Origin: Rhodanobacter thiooxydans
Lineage (GTDB): Bacteria; Pseudomonadota; Gammaproteobacteria; Xanthomonadales; Rhodanobacteraceae
DNA length: 64,000 bases
Assembly: GCF_021545845.1 (NCBI RefSeq)
Contig: NZ_CP088923.1
Coordinates: forward strand, 1 to 64,000
Direction of reading: 5' to 3'
The notes beneath the pieces were generated by a model that saw only the letters and a program-made list of their open reading frames with translations, ran no database searches and was not told the DNA's origin. The position numbers and the translations under genes are program-made. How positions within the stretch are numbered: position 1 is the first letter of the stretch; each line of letters begins with the position of its first letter. This document shows positions 47,879-56,069 of the stretch, piece after piece.

Positions 47879-48574
47879 ATGAAGACCCTGCGCAACCTGC
47901 TGCTGTTCCTGCTGCTGTGGCCGTTGCTGGCGGCGGCGCGCGACAACCGTGAGAACGACCACGCGCAGTGGAACGCGGAGATCGCAGCGTTCCAGGCCGC
48001 GGATCGGGCACATCCGCCGGCGCCGGGCGCGGTGCTGTTCATCGGCAGCTCGTCGATCCGTATGTGGACCTCGCTGGCGGCGTACTTTCCTGAGGCGCAC
48101 ACGCTCAACCGCGGCTTCGGCGGCTCGCAGATCGCCGACAGCACCTACTTCGCCGACCGCATCGTGGCGCCGTACCACCCACGGGCTATCGTGATGTATG
48201 CCGGCGACAACGACCTCGAGGCCGGCCGCCGCCCGCAGCAGGTGCACGATGACTTCGCCGCCTTCGTGCGCAAGGCGCGCTCATATGACCCCGGCGTGTC
48301 GATCGCCTTCATCGCGATCAAGCCGAGCGTGGCGCGCAAGGCGCTATTGCCGAAGATCCGCGAGGCGAATGCACTGGTGCGCGACTGGGCGGCCACGCAG
48401 CGGCAGGTGGCGTACCTCGACATCTTCACGCCGATGCTCGGCAAGGATAGCCAGCCGCGGGACAAATGGTTCGCCCAGGACGGCCTGCACATGAACCGCA
48501 CAGGCTACGAGCTGTGGATCGGCATTGTGCGGCCGTGGGTGGATGCGCACGGGCGCCGAGCGAGTCGGCAGTAG
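47879..48574 (+). CDS. Secreted GDSL/SGNH-family hydrolase
   Basis: A 231-residue SGNH hydrolase with a Sec signal peptide (LLLFLLLWPLLAAA). Block I is FIGSSSIRMW, block II has the Gly in GFGGS, block III is AGDNDL, and block V has Asp and His in DGLHMN, so the active site is complete. Likely an esterase or lipase; the substrate is unknown. GAGGTGAG gives the ribosome site for ATG 47879; a GTG at 47852 is in frame but weaker. Confidence 0.86.
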   Translation: MKTLRNLLLFLLLWPLLAAARDNRENDHAQWNAEIAAFQAADRAHPPAPGAVLFIGSSSIRMWTSLAAYFPEAHTLNRGFGGSQIADSTYFADRIVAPYHPRAIVMYAGDNDLEAGRRPQQVHDDFAAFVRKARSYDPGVSIAFIAIKPSVARKALLPKIREANALVRDWAATQRQVAYLDIFTPMLGKDSQPRDKWFAQDGLHMNRTGYELWIGIVRPWVDAHGRRASRQ

Positions 48575-48880
48575 TCGGTGCCGGCTGCTCGGCGGAGAAC
48601 ACGTACAACACACATAAGGACACCAGCCTGTTTTGAAAGCTTGTAGCGGTTGGGTGAATCGCCCTCTGCCGAAAAGCGTTGACCACCTGGGTCCATGTCG
48701 CAGCCTGAAGGCAGGCGGTATCCATCACCACACCATTGGGATCGAACAGGAGTCGGCGCACCGGGGATTCTTTCCAGGATTTTCACATCGGGTTGAAGCC
48801 TCGATTCGGGCGGCGGTGTATGGTTTCCAGAATCAGTGAGGCCGACACGCGTAGCCCTGAAAGAAAGCAAGGAGGAGCAG
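48575..48880. other. Gene-free spacer upstream of type II GAPDH
   Basis: About 300 nt with lower GC than the surroundings. Open frames on the minus strand (including one reading RRLLFDPNGVVMDTACLQ at about 48700-48760) have no recognisable family and may be remnants. The purine-rich AAGGAGGAG ribosome site of the next gene lies at its right end. I see no promoter I would support. Confidence 0.5.
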
Positions 48881-49936
48881 ATGAACACGACCAGCAAGCC
48901 CCGGGTGGCAGTCAACGGTTACGGCGTCATCGGCAAGCGTGTAGCCGAGGCGGTCGCCCGGCAGGACGATATGGAGCTTGTCGGCGTGTGCGACATCGGC
49001 ACCGATTGGCGGTCTCGTATGGCCACCCACAAGGGGTTTCGTCTTTTCGGGGCCGGCACCGAGCACGTGCAGGCGATGCGCGATGCAGGTCTCGACGTCG
49101 CAGGGACCCTGGACGACCTGCTCGGGGCGGCTGACCTGGTGGTCGACTGCACGCCGAAGGGAGTTGCGTCGAAGAACGTCGACCTTTACCGGAAGAGAGG
49201 GATCAAGTTCATTGTCCAGGGCGGCGAGAAGCACGACGTCACAGGCCACTCCTTCGTCGCCGAGTCGAACTATGACAGCGCCCTCGGCCGGGACAGCACC
49301 CGTGTCGTGTCCTGCAACACGACTTCGATCGTTCGCACCCTGACGGCCTTGAAGCGAGCAGGGCTACTGCGCCGCGCGCGCGGTACGCTGCTTCGCCGCG
49401 CCACCGATCCATGGGAAAGCCATAAGGGCGGGATCATGAACACGCTGGTACCCGAACGCGAGATCCCAAGCCATCAGGGGCCGGATGCAAAGAGCGTCGA
49501 CCCGGAACTCGACGTCATCACGATGGCGGTCAAGGTCCCGGAAACCCTCGCACACCTGCACTACTGGTCGGTGCAGATGACCCGCAAGGCCGGAAAGGAG
49601 GAGGTGCTGGATGCCTTCCGTGCAGTCTCGCGTATTGCCCTCATCCGCATGGATGAGGGGCTGACCGCGCTCAACACCGTCAAGGAGCTCATGATCGACC
49701 TTGGCCGACCGTACGAGAATCTCTACGAAGTGGCGCTCTGGAGCGATATGTTGCGGGTCGAGGGCGACGAGCTCTTCTATGCCTACATGGTCGACAATCA
49801 GAGCATCGTGATCCCCGAGACCATCGACGCCATCCGAGCGCTCACCGGCGCCATCCGAGAAGCTCGCCAATCCATCGCAAAGACCGACAGGGCGCTCGGA
49901 ATCGGCCTGGTCACCGACGCGCTGGCGCGGCCATGA
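48881..49936 (+). CDS. Type II (archaeal-type) glyceraldehyde-3-phosphate dehydrogenase
   Basis: A 351-residue NAD(P)-dependent dehydrogenase of the archaeal-type GAPDH family. The Rossmann motif is NGYGVIGKRV (Gly13, 15, 18), the catalytic Cys145 lies in VSCNTTSIVRT, and GGEKHDVTGHSFVAESNY is conserved. It is not homologous in detail to the bacterial GapA. Its role may be glycolytic or gluconeogenic with a different coenzyme preference. Codon use includes more CGT, CTT and TCT codons than the neighbours, and gene-poor DNA flanks it on both sides, which suggests acquisition. A very strong AAGGAGGAG ribosome site precedes ATG 48881. Confidence 0.88.
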   Translation: MNTTSKPRVAVNGYGVIGKRVAEAVARQDDMELVGVCDIGTDWRSRMATHKGFRLFGAGTEHVQAMRDAGLDVAGTLDDLLGAADLVVDCTPKGVASKNVDLYRKRGIKFIVQGGEKHDVTGHSFVAESNYDSALGRDSTRVVSCNTTSIVRTLTALKRAGLLRRARGTLLRRATDPWESHKGGIMNTLVPEREIPSHQGPDAKSVDPELDVITMAVKVPETLAHLHYWSVQMTRKAGKEEVLDAFRAVSRIALIRMDEGLTALNTVKELMIDLGRPYENLYEVALWSDMLRVEGDELFYAYMVDNQSIVIPETIDAIRALTGAIREARQSIAKTDRALGIGLVTDALARP

Positions 49937-50593
49937 AGGGATCAATCGACAGTCTTGTTGGTCAGCCCGTTTTTGGCGCGCACGCGCATCGCCAGCTATT
50001 CGCTGGAGATGGTGATTCGGCCCGGGATGCGTACGTTCTTCGACGCGGCTTGGTGTTCGGGCTACGGTCCGGTGATGCGTCGATCTGGACGTTGCCCTCG
50101 CCAGCAGGGACGGGAGATTGATGATGGCCGCCGGGTCGATGTCCGGGCCAGGGGATACGTTTCCCGGGGCATGGTCACCTTCCTAAGGCATGCCTAAAGT
50201 GGGTCGCCATCTAGACGGCGACCGAGCTGATAAAGCAGCTGATCGCGGCCGTACTGCAATGGCCATGGACTGCCCTGGTGCAGCGGGCGCCCTACGCAAG
50301 TGGGGCGTTTTGCTTTGGCATGCTGGAATCAGCAGCTTCCGCTCCAGGGAGATCATGTGGTCGAGCTGACTCGGGTGGCCGTGTGCTGCCATTCGGTCGC
50401 ATTGCCCGCAAGCGGATCAGGTCCGCTTGCGACCCAGAGGCAAACATTGCCGGTGCTATCAGCGGCCCGCACCGGAGCCGAGTCGAGTCCCACTGAGTCC
50501 CGAGTCCAAAGTGGGGCTCAGCCGACCTCTGCAGTGAGTGTTGCGCCACAGATCTCGCCGAAAGAGCGAATGGTGCGACGGTTCGCCGAGAAG
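49937..50593. other. Gene-free, probably decayed region
   Basis: About 660 nt without a convincing gene on either strand. It holds a perfect 10-bp hairpin CGCAAGCGGA/TCCGCTTGCG at 50407-50431 and a weak terminator-like stem (CGCCCTA/TGGGGCG followed by TTTTGCTTT) at about 50289-50318. The low-coding, mixed-composition sequence looks like remnants of transferred DNA next to the type II GAPDH gene. Confidence 0.55.
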
Positions 50594-51481
50594 TCAGGTA
50601 TCCGCGTTGGTCGCCCAGCCCACGCGGTCGCCGCGGGTGAACACGCGTTCGCCGTCGAGCACGTCGCCGGCGGCATGTGCGGGCTCGGCCTCGAGCTTCG
50701 CGTAGATCGGCGTGAAGTCGGGATGGGTGGCTTCGAACAGCTGCTCGAAGCTGTCGATCACGAAGTAGGTCTGTTGGTAAGTGTCAATGCGGTAGCGCGT
50801 GCTCATCACGCGCTCCAGGCCGAAACCGATACGATTCGGCGAGGGCGAATCGAGGCAGTAGATCGACTCGCCTTTGGAGCTGACGATGCCGGCGCCGTAG
50901 ATGCGCATGCCTTCGCTGGTGTTGATCAGGCCGAACTCGACCGTGTACCAGTACAGCCGGGTCAGGTTCATCAGCGCGTCGGGGCCGAGCGCGAACGCCT
51001 TCATGCCGCCGCGGCCGTAAGCCTGCATGTAGTCGGCGAACACCGGGTTGAGCAGCAGCGGCACGTGGCCGAACATGTCGTGGAACAGGTCCGGCTCGCT
51101 CAGGTAGTCGAGCTGGTCGGGCTTCCTGATCCACCAGCTGACCGGGAAGCGGCGGTGGGCCAGGTGGTCGAAGAACACCTCGTCCGGCAGCAGGCCTTCT
51201 ACCGCGACCAGCTCCCAGCCGGTGGCGGCGCCGAGCACCTTGTTCATGTCGGCGAACTTCGGGATACCGCCGTCGCCCAGGCCGAAGCGTTCCACGCCGT
51301 CGAGGAATTCCTGGCAGGCGCGGCCGGGCAGCAGCTCGCGCTGGCGCTTGAACAAGGTGTCCCATACCTCGTGGTCGGTCTGGCTGTAGCTGGCCCACGG
51401 CTGCTCGACCACGCCGGTGGCGTACACCGGCACGTAGCCGCGATCGGTCTGCTGGTGTTCGACTTTGCGGGGCGTGTCCAT
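50594..51481 (-). CDS. phhA: Phenylalanine 4-hydroxylase
   Basis: Tetrahydrobiopterin-dependent iron monooxygenase converting phenylalanine to tyrosine. The 295-residue protein carries the iron ligands in HDMFGHVPLL (two His) and the Glu in YTVEFGL. Length fits the bacterial single-domain form. CGGAG lies about 8 nt before the ATG at 51481; the upstream frame is antisense to the regulator promoter. It is divergent from an Lrp/AsnC-type regulator that probably controls it. Confidence 0.96.
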   Translation of the reverse strand: MDTPRKVEHQQTDRGYVPVYATGVVEQPWASYSQTDHEVWDTLFKRQRELLPGRACQEFLDGVERFGLGDGGIPKFADMNKVLGAATGWELVAVEGLLPDEVFFDHLAHRRFPVSWWIRKPDQLDYLSEPDLFHDMFGHVPLLLNPVFADYMQAYGRGGMKAFALGPDALMNLTRLYWYTVEFGLINTSEGMRIYGAGIVSSKGESIYCLDSPSPNRIGFGLERVMSTRYRIDTYQQTYFVIDSFEQLFEATHPDFTPIYAKLEAEPAHAAGDVLDGERVFTRGDRVGWATNADT

Positions 51482-51576
51482 GGCGTGCTCCGGAGCGGGC
51501 GTGGGCTGATGCGGCAACAAGCTTACGGTGGTTCGCCCGCACGAAGATTGCTTTGTTGCTGAAGACAGGGCCGCTA

Positions 51577-51593
51577 GCGCATTATTATTGCGC
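51577..51593. promoter_or_regulatory. Candidate Lrp/AsnC operator between phhA and its regulator
   Basis: Perfect outer arms GCGCA/TGCGC around an AT-rich 7-nt centre (TTATTAT), a shape typical of Lrp-family sites. It lies in the 143-nt divergent spacer between phhA and the Lrp-type gene, 32 nt upstream of the latter's start. A TATATT hexamer at 51615-51620 lies only 4 nt before the regulator's ATG, so a leaderless transcript is possible. Confidence 0.55.
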
Positions 51594-51624
51594 ATTTGCC
51601 AGTAACACTGAACGTATATTGCAT

Positions 51625-52101
51625 ATGACGACACTCGATCGCACCGATCTGCGTCTGCTCGCCGTGCTGCAGGGCGAAGGCCGCATCACCAATGCCGAGC
51701 TGGCCGAGCGGGTCAGCCTGTCGCCGTCGGCGTGCCTGCGCCGGCTGCAACGGCTGGAAGCGGACAGGATCATCACCGGCTACGCCGCGCAGATCGACCC
51801 GCAGGCGGTGGGGCTGGGCCTGCAGGCCTTCGTGCGGGTGCAACTGGTGAAGCACGAGAGCGCGGCGATCGAAGGCTTCGTCGAGCGCGTCAACGACTGG
51901 GACGAGGTGGTCGCCTGCCATGCGCTGACCGGCGACATGGATTACCTGCTGCATGTCTATGTGGCCGACCTGCAGGATTTCTCGCGCTTCCTGCTCGACC
52001 ATCTGCTGAACGCCGCCGGCGTGGCCGACGTCAATTCCAGTTTCGTGCTGCGCACGGTGAAGCGCTCGCCGTCGTTGCCGCTGGGCCAGCTGGACCGTTG
52101 A
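51625..52101 (+). CDS. Lrp/AsnC-family transcriptional regulator
   Basis: A 158-residue regulator with an N-terminal helix-turn-helix (LDRTDLRLLAVLQGEGRITNAELAERVSLSPSACLRRLQRLEADRII) and the C-terminal RAM ligand-binding domain (FVRVQLVKHESAAIEGFVE, VVACHALTGDMDYLLHVYV). Divergent from phhA, it is the likely aromatic amino-acid-responsive regulator of that gene. It is tail to tail with the MFS gene, 3 nt apart. Confidence 0.92.
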   Translation: MTTLDRTDLRLLAVLQGEGRITNAELAERVSLSPSACLRRLQRLEADRIITGYAAQIDPQAVGLGLQAFVRVQLVKHESAAIEGFVERVNDWDEVVACHALTGDMDYLLHVYVADLQDFSRFLLDHLLNAAGVADVNSSFVLRTVKRSPSLPLGQLDR

Positions 52102-52104
52102 CGC

Positions 52105-53394
52105 TCAAGCGGCCTCGCCGGCCAGGGCCAGCGGCGCATCATCGTTGCGCCGGCGAATGCGCAGGGCGAGGAAGGCCGCCGCCACGCCGGTGGCGCCGGC
52201 GACCACGAACGGCATCAGATAGCTGCCCAGCTGCACGCGCAGCGCGCCGGCCATGAACGCGGCTGTGGCGGCACCCACCTGATGGCCGGCCACCACCCAG
52301 CCGAACACCACCGGCGCGTCGCGCTCGCCGAAGGCATCGGTGGTGAGGCGCAGCGTGGGCGGCACGGTGGCGATCCAGTCCAGTCCGTAGAACACGCCGA
52401 ACAACGACAGGCTGTACAGCGAGAAATCGGAATACGGCAGATAGATCAGCGATAGACCGCGCAGGCCGTAATAGGCGAACAGCAGCTTGCGCGGGTCGAC
52501 GCGGTCGGTGAGCCAGCCCGAGGCCGTGGTGCCGAACAGGTCGAAGATCCCCATCATCGCCAGCAGCCCGGCCGCACGTACCTCGGGAATGCCGTGGTCG
52601 CCGCACAGCGCGATGAAGTGCGTGCCGATCAGGCCGTTGGTGGTGAAGCCGCAGACGAAGAAGGTGGCGAACAGGTACCAGAACGCGCCGCGCCTGCTGG
52701 CGCGCCGCAGGGCGCCCAGGGTCAGCGCAAACAGATTGCCGCTCGTGGTGCCGGCATCGGCGGGCTCGTCCGGCCCGGCGCCGTAGCGGACCAGGCCGAT
52801 GTCGGCCGGCCGCTCCGGCAGCAGCCATAGCACCAGCGGCAGCAGCGCGAGGCAGCAGGCGGCGATGGTCAGCACCACCGCGCGCCAGCCGGCGTACTCG
52901 GCGATGGCGGCCAGGCCCGGCAGGAAGATCAGCGTGCCGGTGGCGGTGCTGGCGGTCAGCAGGCCCATCACCAGGCCACGATGGCTGCTGAACCAGCGGC
53001 CGACCACGGTGGCGCCCAGCACCACCGCCACGCAGCCGGTGCCGGCGCCGGACAGCACGCCCCAGCTCAGCAGCAGCTGCCAGGGCCGGGTCATCGCGGC
53101 GCTGCCGGCGGCCGCCAGCGCCATCACGGACAGCGCGATGAGCAGCACGCGGCGGATGCCGAAGCGCTGCATCAATGCTGCGGCGAACGGACCCATCAGG
53201 CCGTACAGCAGGATGCCGACCGCCGCGGCGGTCGAGATGCTGTCCCGGCTCCAGCCGAAGGCACGGCCCAGCGGCAGCATCAGCACGCCCGGCGTGCCGC
53301 GCATGCCGGCCGAGACGAGCAGGGCGAGGAACACCACCGCAAGCACCACGAACGCGTAGTTTTGGCCGAACGGCCGTGAGCGCTGTATAGTCAT
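52105..53394 (-). CDS. MFS transporter, OFA/monocarboxylate-type
   Basis: A 429-residue major facilitator with 12 predicted helices (first YAFVVLAVVFLALLVSAG). The GYxxG-like helix 4 region GAGTGCVAVVLGATVVGRWF resembles oxalate/formate-antiporter and monocarboxylate families. The substrate is unknown. It is divergent from a TetR gene and its start codon abuts one of two TetR-type operators, so it is probably derepressed when the TetR ligand is present. Confidence 0.85.
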   Translation of the reverse strand: MTIQRSRPFGQNYAFVVLAVVFLALLVSAGMRGTPGVLMLPLGRAFGWSRDSISTAAAVGILLYGLMGPFAAALMQRFGIRRVLLIALSVMALAAAGSAAMTRPWQLLLSWGVLSGAGTGCVAVVLGATVVGRWFSSHRGLVMGLLTASTATGTLIFLPGLAAIAEYAGWRAVVLTIAACCLALLPLVLWLLPERPADIGLVRYGAGPDEPADAGTTSGNLFALTLGALRRASRRGAFWYLFATFFVCGFTTNGLIGTHFIALCGDHGIPEVRAAGLLAMMGIFDLFGTTASGWLTDRVDPRKLLFAYYGLRGLSLIYLPYSDFSLYSLSLFGVFYGLDWIATVPPTLRLTTDAFGERDAPVVFGWVVAGHQVGAATAAFMAGALRVQLGSYLMPFVVAGATGVAAAFLALRIRRRNDDAPLALAGEAA

Positions 53395-53444
53395 GTTACC
53401 GATCGGTACGGATGGGAGGCGCAGCGTATGTACCGCTCGGTAAC
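53395..53444. promoter_or_regulatory. Paired TetR operators between the MFS and tetR genes
   Basis: Two inverted copies of the palindrome: GTTACCGATCGGTAC at 53395-53409 and GTACCGCTCGGTAAC at 53430-53444, differing by one base when aligned. For the MFS promoter, a -35 TTGACA lies at 53452-53447 (minus strand) with an approximate -10 about 16 nt on; the second site falls between them and the first at the start codon. This fits repression by the TetR protein. Confidence 0.75.
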
Positions 53445-53478
53445 ATTGTCAACCGGTCATGCTCAATCAGGTCAGGCC

Positions 53479-54087
53479 ATGTCCCGCCGTTCCAGAACCA
53501 GGGAAGCTCCCCCCGCCGAAGCGCCGCGCCGCGCGGCCGACCGTATCCGGGACACCGCTTTCGAGCTGTTCTACCGCAAGGGCATCCGTGCCATCGGGGT
53601 GGAGGAGATCGTCAACCGTGCCGGCGTCACCAAGCCCAGCCTGTACCGCGCCTTCGAATCGAAGGACGAGCTGGCGGCGGCCTACCTGCGCGACTACGAC
53701 CAGCGTTTCCGCCAGCGTTTCGAGGAATTGGCGGTGAGCCACCCCGGCGACCCTCGCGGCCAGCTGCTGGCCTATCTGGAGGGTCTCGCGTCGCGCGCCA
53801 GCGGCGTCGGCTACCGCGGCTGCGGATTGACCAACGCGGTGATCGAATATCCCGACCCCGCGCATCCGGCGCACCAGGTCGCGGTGGACAGCAAGCGTGC
53901 ACTGCGCGAGCGCCTGCGACACCTGAGCGAGGCGATCGGCGCGCGCGATCCGGCGGCGCTGGCCGACGGGTTGCTGCTGCTGATCGAGGGCAGTTACGTT
54001 TCCGGCCAGACCTTCGGTGACGGTGGCCCGGCGCGCATCCTGGCGCGCGCCGCGGGCTGCCTGATCGACGCCAGCCGCGAAGGCTGA
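53479..54087 (+). CDS. TetR-family transcriptional repressor
   Basis: A 202-residue TetR regulator. The N-terminal helix-turn-helix reads ADRIRDTAFELFYRKGIRAIGVEEIVNRAGVTKPSLYRAFESKDEL; the C-terminal part is a helical ligand domain. ATG 53479 gives the usual distance to the helix-turn-helix; a start at 53428 would lie before the second operator. It probably controls the divergent MFS gene and itself through the paired operators. Confidence 0.9.
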   Translation: MSRRSRTREAPPAEAPRRAADRIRDTAFELFYRKGIRAIGVEEIVNRAGVTKPSLYRAFESKDELAAAYLRDYDQRFRQRFEELAVSHPGDPRGQLLAYLEGLASRASGVGYRGCGLTNAVIEYPDPAHPAHQVAVDSKRALRERLRHLSEAIGARDPAALADGLLLLIEGSYVSGQTFGDGGPARILARAAGCLIDASREG

Positions 54088-54172
54088 AGCGCGCCGGCCG
54101 CGTCACCCGCTGCGACGGTGCGCGCACGTACTGCCGAAGCGGGGCGTCATTGACGCTAAACTTGCCGGACTG

Positions 54173-54979
54173 ATGAGCACCGATACCGATACCGATACCG
54201 TTCCCGAACGCGATCCCTTGCGTCCGCTGCGTTATGTATGGCGGGTGCCGCTGGTGCTGCTGCACATCGTGCTTGGCGTTGCGGTGTGCGCGTTGGTCCT
54301 CAGCTGGAACCAGCAGGCAGTGATGAAGGACGGCCGCGAGCCGTTCGCGCACCGCATGATCCGCTGGTGGTCGGTCAGGCTGTTGCGCATCTTTGGCCTG
54401 CGCTCGGTGCGTTTCGGCGAGGCGCAGCGCGATCCGGTGCTGTTCGTCGCCAACCACACCTCGTGGATCGACATCGTGATGCTGCACAGCCAGCGCGCGG
54501 TCTGCTTCGTGGCCAAGGCGGAGATCGCCGGCTGGCCGCTGGTCGGCTGGCTGGCCAGGAGCGGCGGCACCATCTTCCATCGCCGCGGCAACAACCATTC
54601 GCTGTCCGCGGTGATGCAGGTGATGGTCGAGCGGCTGCGCGAGGGCCGTTCAGTGGCGGTATTCCCGGAAGGCGGTACCGGCTACAACGGCGTGCTGAAG
54701 GTCTTCCATGCACGCATCTTCCAGGCCGCGCTGGATGCCACGGTGCCGGTGCAGCCGGTGGCGCTGCGTTTCGCCCGCGACGGCCGCCGGGTGATCGATG
54801 CCGGCTTCCGCGAGGACGAGAATTTCATGCAAAACATCGTGCGCATGCTGGGCGAGGCACCGCTGGACGCCGAGGTGCATTTCCTGGCGCCGGTACCGGC
54901 CACCCCGGATGCGCGCCGGCGCATGGCCGAGCTGGCGCGCGAGCGCATCGCCGCCGCACTGGAAGACTGCCCCGGATGA
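54173..54979 (+). CDS. PlsC-like 1-acylglycerol-3-phosphate acyltransferase
   Basis: A 268-residue acyltransferase with an N-terminal membrane segment (about 26-44). The catalytic motif is NHTSWID with His95 and Asp100, and block III is FPEGG at 164-168. Likely transfers an acyl chain to lysophosphatidate or a related lipid acceptor. The start of the gene contains a tandem hexamer (ACCGAT repeated) encoding Thr-Asp repeats. Its stop overlaps the next gene's ATG by 4 nt. Confidence 0.9.
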   Translation: MSTDTDTDTVPERDPLRPLRYVWRVPLVLLHIVLGVAVCALVLSWNQQAVMKDGREPFAHRMIRWWSVRLLRIFGLRSVRFGEAQRDPVLFVANHTSWIDIVMLHSQRAVCFVAKAEIAGWPLVGWLARSGGTIFHRRGNNHSLSAVMQVMVERLREGRSVAVFPEGGTGYNGVLKVFHARIFQAALDATVPVQPVALRFARDGRRVIDAGFREDENFMQNIVRMLGEAPLDAEVHFLAPVPATPDARRRMAELARERIAAALEDCPG

Positions 54980-55995
54980 GCCTGCTGCACGGAAAGGATT
55001 TCCGACCTCCCTGGCCGCTGCGCAGCGGCCACATCCAGACCATGCTGTCCTCCAGCGGGGTGCGTCGCCTGCTGCTGCCGCGCGCGGCAAAGACCGTACT
55101 GCAGGGCGCCGAGTCAGTGGTGGTCGACGGTGGCAGCGGTGTGCGCCTCACCGGCGCCTACACCGCACAGAAAACGCAGCCGCAGTCGCGCGGCCTGGCC
55201 GTGCTGTTCCACGGCTGGGAAGGCAGCGTCGATTCCACCTATGTGCTGCAGACCGGCAGTCGCCTGCTTGCCGACGGCTGGGACATCTTCCGGCTGAATT
55301 TCCGCGACCACGGCGACAGCTACGGGCTCAACGAGGCGCTGTTCCACTCCTGCCGCCTCGACGAGGTGGTGCACGCCCTGGGCGACATCGCCGCGCGCTG
55401 GCCGGCGCGGCCGATGGCGCTGGCCGGCTTCTCGCTGGGCGGCAACTTCGCGCTGCGTGCGGCGATGCAAACCTCGCGGGTGGGCATTCCGCTCAGCTAC
55501 GCGCTGGCGGTGTGTCCGATCATCGACCCCGGCGAAGGCCTGTTCTCGCTAGAGGAAACCGCGCCGTGGTTCTACCAGGCGTACTTCATGCGCAAGTGGC
55601 GGCACTCGCTGCTGGCCAAGCAGAAGGCGTTCCCGCAGCACCGGTACTTCGAGATGTCCGAACTGAAACAGCACCTGCGCGGGCTGACCGAATCGCTGGT
55701 GCTGCGGCATACCGACTTCAAGTCGTTGCAACAGTATCTGGACGGCTATTCGGTGGCCGGCGACAGCATGCAGGCGCTGCAGATTCCCGCCACCATCCTC
55801 ACCGCCAGGGATGACCCGGTGATTCCCATCGCCGGCTTCGAAAGGCTCGAGTTGCCAGCCAACGTCGAGCTGGACATTGCGCCCTACGGCGGCCACTGCG
55901 GCTTCATCCGCGACTGGGGCATGACCAGCTACACCGACGACTACATCGCCATGCGCTTCAATGCGGTGGCGGACGCGGCCGGGCCGGCGGGCTGA
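54976..55995 (+). CDS. YheT-like alpha/beta hydrolase
   Basis: A 339-residue alpha/beta hydrolase of the YheT/EMB8 family. It starts DFRPPWPLRSGHIQTMLSS, a family hallmark. The nucleophile Ser is in GFSLGGN, the Asp in TARDDPVIP and the His in PYGGHCGF. Translationally coupled to the acyltransferase (ATGA), which points to lipid or ester metabolism; the substrate is unknown. Confidence 0.9.
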   Translation: MSLLHGKDFRPPWPLRSGHIQTMLSSSGVRRLLLPRAAKTVLQGAESVVVDGGSGVRLTGAYTAQKTQPQSRGLAVLFHGWEGSVDSTYVLQTGSRLLADGWDIFRLNFRDHGDSYGLNEALFHSCRLDEVVHALGDIAARWPARPMALAGFSLGGNFALRAAMQTSRVGIPLSYALAVCPIIDPGEGLFSLEETAPWFYQAYFMRKWRHSLLAKQKAFPQHRYFEMSELKQHLRGLTESLVLRHTDFKSLQQYLDGYSVAGDSMQALQIPATILTARDDPVIPIAGFERLELPANVELDIAPYGGHCGFIRDWGMTSYTDDYIAMRFNAVADAAGPAG

Positions 55996-56069
55996 ATATC
56001 GGTACGATCGCCTGGAGAGCGGGTGCCACGGACGAATGCGCACCGTCATCGCGGGTACCGGGGGCGGAC

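Noticed and set aside
48426..48761. 111-codon minus-strand frame upstream of the type II GAPDH gene
   Set aside because: No family match, overlaps the end of the SGNH hydrolase gene, and no ribosome site; kept only as possible remnant.
49933..50197. Overlapping 62- and 80-codon frames after the type II GAPDH gene
   Set aside because: No ribosome site, no similarity to a known family and unusual composition; likely non-coding.
50289..50318. Terminator-like stem followed by TTTTGCTTT
   Set aside because: The stem has a mismatch, and no gene ends near it on that strand; at most a remnant.
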